Of a DNA stretch of 6,670 nt, positions 1 to 3,842 are shown piece by piece; position 1 is the first letter of the stretch; every line of letters starts with the position of its first letter. The notes under the pieces are model-generated. The model ran no database searches. It worked only from the letters and a program-made list of their open reading frames with translations, and was not told the origin of the DNA. Made by a program: the position numbers and the translations under genes. This DNA is from Planctomycetota bacterium (GTDB lineage: Bacteria; Planctomycetota; Phycisphaerae; FEN-1346). The DNA lies in assembly GCA_026387055.1 (NCBI GenBank), contig JAPLML010000037.1, positions 1-6,670 of the forward strand, read 5' to 3'.

Positions 1-372
1 GTCTCTGCTCTGTTTCCTGATTGTGGCTTCGAGGACCTGGCGCCCCGGCATGACGATGGCGACGGGTTTGAGAACGTTCGAGGGCCGAATGCTTAGGGCT
101 CCGCGATTCCAGACTGCGATTTGGACGGCGGTGACATCGGAATCAACTAAGCGGTCATCAATCTTTACAGACAGCTTGGAAGCTTGCCCCATTCTCACAA
201 CGTTGCTTCGGATGGGGTGCACGAATGCGGTGAGGTCGCGGGTTCGTTGTTCGGAGAGGTAGAAGATTAGTGCAAGGGCGAGTCCGATGACACTGGCGGC
301 GGTACCTATCATTCCGACGAGGGGGTTCGAGAAGAACCGCATCACGCGGCTGTGACTTGACGGGTCGGCCAT
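1..372 (-). CDS. Membrane-anchored protein of unknown function, N-terminal 124 residues (runs off the left edge)
   Basis: The frame is open from an ATG at 372 down to base 1 without a stop, so the gene is truncated only by the window edge. A GGAG motif (381-384) lies 8 bases before the ATG, which supports this start. The product begins MADPSSHSRVMRF, followed by one hydrophobic segment at about residues 19-38 (LVGMIGTAASVIGLALALIF) and then a polar domain with IRSNVVRMGQASKLSV, VQIAVWNRGALSIRP and VLEATIRK. From memory this matches a widespread bacterial family of unnamed proteins: a short N-terminus, one transmembrane helix and a small beta-rich soluble domain with an 'AVWNRG..SIRP' stretch. 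No enzymatic motif is visible and the function is unknown. A hand count gives about 57% GC over bases 1-300, lower than the two large genes, so it may be an accessory gene. Certainty is high that it codes, low for any role. Confidence 0.8.
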   Translation of the reverse strand, partial: MADPSSHSRVMRFFSNPLVGMIGTAASVIGLALALIFYLSEQRTRDLTAFVHPIRSNVVRMGQASKLSVKIDDRLVDSDVTAVQIAVWNRGALSIRPSNVLKPVAIVMPGRQVLEATIRKQSRD

Positions 373-429
373 GGCGGAATCTCCGATATTGAGGGGTAAC
401 TGGGTCATGCCAGGTTGCGACCACACGGT

Positions 430-458
430 ATAGTATGCCTTGGCGCGGAATAGGCCAA
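430..458 (-). promoter_or_regulatory. Possible sigma-70-type promoter for the membrane-anchored protein gene
   Basis: Reading the minus strand, TTGGCC (453-458) matches the -35 consensus at four of six bases. It is followed by a 17-base spacer and TACTAT (430-435), which matches the -10 consensus at four of six. This would put the transcript start roughly 45-55 bases before the ATG at 372. The match is moderate and untested, and promoter consensus in planctomycetes is less certain than in enterobacteria. Confidence 0.35.
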
Positions 459-471
459 TGAAATTCCAGGC

Positions 472-715
472 CTAGCCGGGCGAAGGGAGACGGATGTGTG
501 CTGAGAGGGCTAGGCCGAAGGCAACCGTGCTCGCCAAGGCTTCTTGGAGTAATGTCGCATAATGCCTGCGCCATATCCCGGCCAGTTTCCGAGCAACGTG
601 GAAATCCTGTAGATGCTCTCTGCCTTCATGGCCAATTGGCTGCCAAACGTGTGCCGCTAGATCAGGCATGCCCATGATAGCCCGGCCTTCTGGTCCTGTC
701 TTTACCCACATCTTC
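472..715 (-). pseudogene. Possible degraded coding remnant
   Basis: On the minus strand the frame ending at the TAG at 474-472 reads, from about 715 downwards, as fairly protein-like sequence (for example MWVKTGPEGRAIMGMPDLAA and IWRRHYATLLQEALASTVAF). The same frame stays open upstream, but there it runs through the hairpin array and becomes arginine- and proline-rich. The protein-like character is lost near the left arm of the 17-bp inverted repeat (695-711). That would fit a gene end whose 5' part was replaced by repeat DNA. No family is recognised, no start or ribosome binding site is seen, and it may be chance. Confidence 0.2.
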
Positions 716-748
716 CTGGAGGACACCTTGGATGGAACCGCGCCTTTG

Positions 749-813
749 AAGGCCCATTTCATGGGCCTTTGCCCCGCGTGAGCGGGGTCTAGCCTCGGCC
801 TTCTAGGCCGAGG
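749..813. repeat. Three back-to-back perfect hairpins
   Basis: Three perfect stem-loops follow each other almost without spacing. AAGGCCCA (749-756) pairs with 762-769 around a 5-base loop. CCCCGC (772-777) pairs with 782-787 around GTGA, which would be a GNRA tetraloop in plus-strand RNA. CCTCGGCCT (793-801) pairs with 805-813 around a 3-base loop. The spacers are 2 and 5 bases. None is followed by a T-run on either strand, so they do not look like standard intrinsic terminators. Confidence 0.75.
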
Positions 814-853
814 TGCAACGCGTCCAGTGCCCTCCTCCCTCCCTTTTCTTGCA

Positions 854-869
854 GGTCGCCACGGCGACC
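854..869. repeat. Hairpin GGTCGCC-AC-GGCGACC
   Basis: A perfect 7-bp inverted repeat with a 2-base centre. Nearly the same sequence recurs at 1143-1158 (14 of 16 bases match), which marks both as copies of one palindromic repeat rather than independent chance palindromes. Confidence 0.6.
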
Positions 870-911
870 GTCTGGCTCTTGGTGGCGCTGACCGCAAACC
901 CCACCTCAGAC

Positions 912-927
912 GCCCGCCAAGGCGGGC
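912..927. repeat. Hairpin GCCCGCC-AA-GGCGGGC
   Basis: A perfect 7-bp inverted repeat with an AA centre, flanked on the right by a purine-rich run (928-948). It has no downstream T-run on the plus strand. On the minus strand a pyrimidine-rich tract precedes rather than follows it, so terminator function is not supported in that direction. Confidence 0.6.
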
Positions 928-968
928 TGAAAGACAAGAAGAGAAAAACGGTCATTTCGCCCGGAGCA

Positions 969-1030
969 CCCCGACCTAAAAGGTCGGGGCTATATGCCGC
1001 TTCGCGGCGCGAAGGCGGCTGAAGCCGCCT
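969..1030. repeat. Cluster of three hairpins, including a 9-bp stem
   Basis: CCCCGACCT (969-977) pairs with AGGTCGGGG (981-989) around AAA. GCCGC (996-1000) pairs with 1004-1008 around TTC. AGGCGGCT (1013-1020) pairs with 1023-1030 around GA. The sequence AAGGTCGGGGCTA at 980-992, which includes the 3' arm of the first hairpin, is repeated exactly at 1069-1081 without its partner arm. From memory, short CCCCGAC...GTCGGGG hairpins also occur near the ends of IS200/IS605-type elements, but no tnpA or tnpB is present here. Confidence 0.7.
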
Positions 1031-1090
1031 CATCGTCCCGCCGGACATGTGGGTAAAGACAGGCCCCCAAGGTCGGGGCTAATACGCCCA

Positions 1091-1157
1091 GGCCGAAAAG
1101 GGGCGAGGCCCCCTTTTCCGGCCCGCCGCCCGGCCGAGGCGGGGTCGCCGCGGCGAC
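1091..1157. repeat. Further hairpins including a bulged 13-bp stem and a 14-bp palindrome
   Basis: GGCCG plus AAAAGGGG (1091-1103) pairs with CCCCTTTT plus CCGGCC (1110-1123), with one bulged C and a 6-base loop. CCCGCC (1122-1127) can pair with GGCGGG (1138-1143), in competition with the end of the first stem. GTCGCCG (1144-1150) is directly followed by its reverse complement (1151-1157), giving a perfect 14-bp palindrome. This continues the array beyond the right arm of the 17-bp inverted repeat. Confidence 0.6.
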
Positions 1158-1158
1158 T

Positions 1159-1202
1159 GGTCCCCTCACCCCCATCCCCTCTCCCACAAGGTGAGAGGGG
1201 GG
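1159..1202. repeat. Dispersed CCCCTCACC / GGTGAGAGGGG type repeat
   Basis: CCCCTCTCCC (1176-1185) pairs with GG-T-GAGAGGGG (1190-1200) with one bulged T around ACAA. The upstream CTCACC (1165-1170) can compete for the same right arm through GGTGAG (1190-1195), so two alternative folds exist. From memory, sequences of the form CCCTCACCC...CCCTCTCCC...GGGAGAGGG are scattered through many GC-rich bacterial genomes. The copy number in this genome cannot be seen from one window. Confidence 0.55.
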
Positions 1203-1328
1203 TATGCCAGCGTGGCGGCAATCAAGCCCACGCCGAACAGGTACAAGCAACCCGTGGCACCCATGGAATGACGAGTCACCGGGCACGGGGCCTGCGCTTG
1301 TCGAGCTTGGGCCGGAGACAGGGGCTGG

Positions 1329-3683
1329 TCACGGGCCGAAGAGGACCGCGGCCGGAGCGGCCTGGCGGGCGGGGACTTCGGCCTCCAGCCTGCCTCCTGC
1401 CGCGGCCTTGACCTTCAGTTCGGCGCTCTCGCCGCCGAGCGTAAAGAGCGTGGCCTTCTTCAAGGCGCCCATCTGGAGCATCGCGGGGTCGATCGAGACG
1501 GTCATGGCGTCCTTCCTCTCGCGCCGGTCGACCAGCGCGACCGTTACGGACTTCGCCTCGTCATGGCGGAAGACCTTGGCGTAGACGTTGCCCGGCAGCG
1601 GGCCCAGGCCGATCTCGTCCTTGAAGGAGGACCGGTACAGGTCGGCCTTGATCTTCTGCCGGAGGGCGATGAGGTCCCGCAGGTAGAGCATGTCGGGGTT
1701 GTCCTTGCCGAGCTTGTGGCCGAGGATGTCGAAGCGGTAGCCCATCAGGAAGACGCGGTCGAGCGTCTCGCGGCGCGTAGGTTTCTCGATATCCTTATAA
1801 TAATACTTCAGGCCGCTGCCGGCGCCGTTGCAGGAGCCGCTGAAGATCGGGTGGTGAGGGAACGTATAGGTGTAGATTTCGGGTTTCTGGTGCTCCGTCA
1901 GGCCGTCGATCAGCTCCAGGCCGAGGGCGTGGCTGTTGTACTGCATGAAGGCGTCGCCCACGGATTCGGAGGCGACGGCCAGCTTGACCGTGCCCTCGGA
2001 GGCCTGGCGCAGCGTCCGGACGAACTCCACGAGGTCCGGCCCCACGCCGTGCGGGCGGCCCGGCCCGTGGTACGGGCTGAAGCACACCCGCGCCGCCCCG
2101 AACATGGTCACCGGGAAGCTGTCGAGGTACCAGGCGTCCACGCCGTACTCGCGGACGTACTTGTCGACGATCCAGAACTTGAGGTACGCGCGCCAGCCGT
2201 CGGCCCCGGGGCAGGAGCCCGCGTAGCCGTCGGTGAAATCGCCCGCCTCCATGCGGCCGTCGGGGAAGACCGACATGTACCGGCGGAACTCGGTCCAGTT
2301 CGGGATCTTCACGCCGGGGGGGATCCGGTCCTTCCACTGTTGGAGACAGTTATAGGTATCGGCATCCCACGTCCAGAAGTTGGAGTAGAAGCCCACGTGG
2401 CCGCCCCGGCGGCGCACTTCCCTGACGCCCTCGGCCATCTCCTTCTCGCCGCCGCGCTCGGGGTCGGGCAGGAAGAAGCAGTAGTAGGCCTTGCGGCTCT
2501 TGCCGGGGCCCACGTTCTCGATCATCTCGGACCAGCACTGGAGGTAGTTCAGGCCCAGCCACCGGGCGTCCTCGAGCATCGCGGGCAGGTCGGCGTAGCG
2601 GTAGTTCGGCGTCCCGGTGCCGAACCATCCGTCCGAGTCCATGACCCACGCCGGCACGTCGGGCTTCTTGAGCCACCGGGCCGAGTCCTCGCGGTAGCGG
2701 TCGGCGGCCCAGTGCCAGTCGCCCGCGTGGGCGGCCACGACGAACGCCTGCGACTGCCACTTCTCGCCCGGCTCCAGGAACGCCAGCGTCCGCATGCCCA
2801 TCGTCACGGTCCTCCGCGCCGCGTCGGGCACGACTTCGATGTCCACTTGCTGGAAGCTCGGGTCGTAGCTGGCGAAGTAAAGCCCGCTCGCCTTGGCGGC
2901 GGCCGCCGCGGGGGTGTGGTAGAGATCCATCCACGGCATCGACGCCCACCCCGGATACGTCAGCACGTTCGTGCGCCAGTCCGCGTGGCCCGGTCGGTGA
3001 AACCCGTACTGCGAAGGGTTGGGGATGAGTTCGCCCTGCACGTAGGTCCTGGCCAGGAAGTTCTCCTCCGGCCGACCGCCCACGCACAGGTTCGGGAGAA
3101 TCGGGAAGAGGACGCGGAAGACCCGGAGCTGCTGGCGAGGCTTCACGTCGCCCGCGTTATTGACGCCGACCCGCCACTCCGTGGCGCCGCCCTTGGCCGG
3201 CAGCATCACGGTGGTCGTCAACTCGATGCCGCCCTCCAGCCGATACCGGCACGTGAGGGTCTTGCGGCCGCCGGCGTCGGTGACGGCCGCTTGCGGCGGC
3301 CGGCCGGGCTCGACCGTCAGGCGCAGGAGGTCGCCGGAGCGCGCGGTGGAGAAGAGCAGCTTGGGGTCGGCGGCGCAGAACCCGCCGCCTTCCTTCAGCA
3401 GCGGGTCCTGGAGGTAAACCTGCCGGTTGAGCGAGTAGGCGTCGATGATGAAAGGCGGGGCGGCCTCGCCCGGCCCGGCCGGGAGCATGCAGGCGGCGCC
3501 CGTTTCCTTGTTGAGGATCTCCACGGGGCGCCCCAGGCCGTCGAAGACCAGGCGCACCGATTCGTTTTCGAGCGTGTACCGCGCGGCCCCCTCTTCGGCG
3601 GCGACCGCGCCGGTCGCCAGGGGCGCCATGACCACGGCCACCGCGGCAACCAGGACTCCCAACGGAGCAGGGCCGGCAATCAT
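1329..3683 (-). CDS. Exported DUF6259-like protein, putative glycoside hydrolase
   Basis: The product has 784 residues. A signal peptide covers about residues 1-29 (hydrophobic core, AVAA before EE), so it is exported. Residues about 34-335 look like an all-beta domain of the kind that precedes catalytic barrels in large glycosidases. Residues about 345-680 look like a (beta/alpha)8 barrel, with DGWFGTG (351-357), YLQCWSEMIENVG (380-392), GFYSNFWTWD (431-440), VDAWYLDSFP (515-524) and AVASESVGD (569-577). Residues about 695-784 form a C-terminal beta domain. I assign it to DUF6259 from memory of this motif set. By analogy with retaining alpha-glycosidases such as GH101, D521 is a candidate nucleophile and E573 a candidate acid/base. 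The substrate is unknown. The ATG at 3683 is chosen because it starts the signal peptide and has GGAG 7 bases upstream; a GTG at 3773 in frame would add 30 arginine- and histidine-rich residues encoded by a palindrome. It lies 159 bases downstream of the HzsA-related gene, on the same strand. Confidence 0.85.
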   Translation of the reverse strand: MIAGPAPLGVLVAAVAVVMAPLATGAVAAEEGAARYTLENESVRLVFDGLGRPVEILNKETGAACMLPAGPGEAAPPFIIDAYSLNRQVYLQDPLLKEGGGFCAADPKLLFSTARSGDLLRLTVEPGRPPQAAVTDAGGRKTLTCRYRLEGGIELTTTVMLPAKGGATEWRVGVNNAGDVKPRQQLRVFRVLFPILPNLCVGGRPEENFLARTYVQGELIPNPSQYGFHRPGHADWRTNVLTYPGWASMPWMDLYHTPAAAAAKASGLYFASYDPSFQQVDIEVVPDAARRTVTMGMRTLAFLEPGEKWQSQAFVVAAHAGDWHWAADRYREDSARWLKKPDVPAWVMDSDGWFGTGTPNYRYADLPAMLEDARWLGLNYLQCWSEMIENVGPGKSRKAYYCFFLPDPERGGEKEMAEGVREVRRRGGHVGFYSNFWTWDADTYNCLQQWKDRIPPGVKIPNWTEFRRYMSVFPDGRMEAGDFTDGYAGSCPGADGWRAYLKFWIVDKYVREYGVDAWYLDSFPVTMFGAARVCFSPYHGPGRPHGVGPDLVEFVRTLRQASEGTVKLAVASESVGDAFMQYNSHALGLELIDGLTEHQKPEIYTYTFPHHPIFSGSCNGAGSGLKYYYKDIEKPTRRETLDRVFLMGYRFDILGHKLGKDNPDMLYLRDLIALRQKIKADLYRSSFKDEIGLGPLPGNVYAKVFRHDEAKSVTVALVDRRERKDAMTVSIDPAMLQMGALKKATLFTLGGESAELKVKAAAGGRLEAEVPARQAAPAAVLFGP

Positions 3684-3690
3684 TCTTCGT

Positions 3691-3694
3691 CTCC
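3691..3694 (-). promoter_or_regulatory. Ribosome binding site GGAG that fixes the start of the DUF6259-like gene
   Basis: GGAG on the minus strand lies 7 bases before the ATG at 3683. It decides between this start and the in-frame GTG at 3773, whose added codons lie largely within repeat DNA and would bury the signal peptide. Confidence 0.75.
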
Positions 3695-3709
3695 GTACGT
3701 GTTCAGCGT

Positions 3710-3798
3710 GGGTGGCACGGTCACGCGCCGTTGCGTGGCCGTGCAAGTTCTCGCATGGAACAAGCACGGTCACGCAACGGCGCGTGGCCGTGCCACCC
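3710..3798. repeat. 89-bp nested palindrome between the two large genes
   Basis: Arms 3710-3750 and 3758-3798 are inverted repeats of 41 bases around a 7-base loop, with only two A-A mismatches (3745/3763 and 3746/3762) and two G-T pairs. Each arm holds a 30-base unit (3715-3744 and 3764-3793) of the form GCACGGTCACGC, six bases, GCGTGGCCGTGC. Each unit is itself a near-palindrome. The six central bases are GCCGTT in one and AACGGC in the other, which are reverse complements. The element can therefore fold as one long hairpin or two smaller ones. It begins 44 bases after the HzsA-related stop. No T-run follows on the minus strand, so a standard intrinsic terminator is unlikely. A mobile palindromic repeat, or an mRNA stability or processing element, fits better. 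Confidence 0.85.
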
Positions 3799-3842
3799 GG
3801 CGAGACGCGCCCCCCCGTTACTGACGCACGACGCCACGGGGT

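Larger units (their letters stand above)
695..1063. repeat. 369-bp interval bounded by a perfect 17-bp inverted repeat
   Basis: CCTGTCTTTACCCACAT at 695-711 is the exact reverse complement of bases 1047-1063. A 17-bp match is far beyond chance at this distance. Between the arms lie eight short hairpins (749-769, 772-787, 793-813, 854-869, 912-927, 969-989, 996-1008, 1013-1030). The layout could be a non-autonomous transposable element with terminal inverted repeats, two oppositely oriented copies of a dispersed repeat, or one large RNA closed by a 17-bp stem. No transposase gene is inside and I could not find a target-site duplication directly outside the arms. Confidence 0.6.
373..1328. other. 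Gene-poor interval rich in hairpins
   Basis: This 956-base stretch lies between the start of the membrane protein gene and the stop of the DUF6259-like gene. Open frames exist on both strands, but those across 749-1200 follow palindromic DNA, give proline- and arginine-rich low-complexity translations and lack convincing ribosome binding sites. The interval divides into a promoter/leader part (373-470), a possible coding remnant (472-715), a hairpin array (749-1200) and a plain stretch (1203-1328) in which I see nothing firm. No intrinsic terminator with a T-run was found after the DUF6259 stop. Confidence 0.7.

Noticed and set aside
158..574. A 138-codon minus-strand frame overlapping the start of the membrane protein gene.
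   Set aside because: It is in a different frame from the better supported gene at 1-372, its translation is rich in R, P and H, and it has no recognisable domain or ribosome binding site.
969..989. An IS200/IS605 element or an omega-RNA-type guide RNA based on the CCCCGACCT hairpin.
   Set aside because: The hairpin resembles ends of such elements from memory, but there is no tnpA, tnpB or iscB coding sequence in the window and no other defining part, so the label is not supported.
749..1200. A CRISPR array.
   Set aside because: The repeated units are different palindromes at irregular spacing. There is no constant repeat with variable spacers and no cas gene in the window.
1235..1262. A further dispersed-repeat fragment around ACAAGCAACCCGTGGCACCC, which loosely resembles the outer part of the 3710-3798 palindrome.
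   Set aside because: The shared stretches are only seven or so bases each and not in a consistent alignment, so I cannot distinguish it from chance in GC-rich DNA.
3684..3773. GTG at 3773 as the start of the DUF6259-like protein.
   Set aside because: The added 30 residues are encoded largely by the nested palindrome, are rich in H and R, and would put a charged stretch before the signal peptide. The ATG at 3683 has GGAG at proper spacing.
3710..3798. An intrinsic transcription terminator for the HzsA-related gene.
   Set aside because: The stem is strong, but no T-run follows it on the minus strand and the structure is much longer and more elaborate than a typical terminator.
1563..3824. A 753-codon open frame on the plus strand, opposite the DUF6259-like gene.
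   Set aside because: Its translation is rich in V, A, R, E, G and H with no recognisable domain, as expected of a GC-rich antisense shadow. The minus-strand frame has a signal peptide, a ribosome binding site and coherent barrel motifs.
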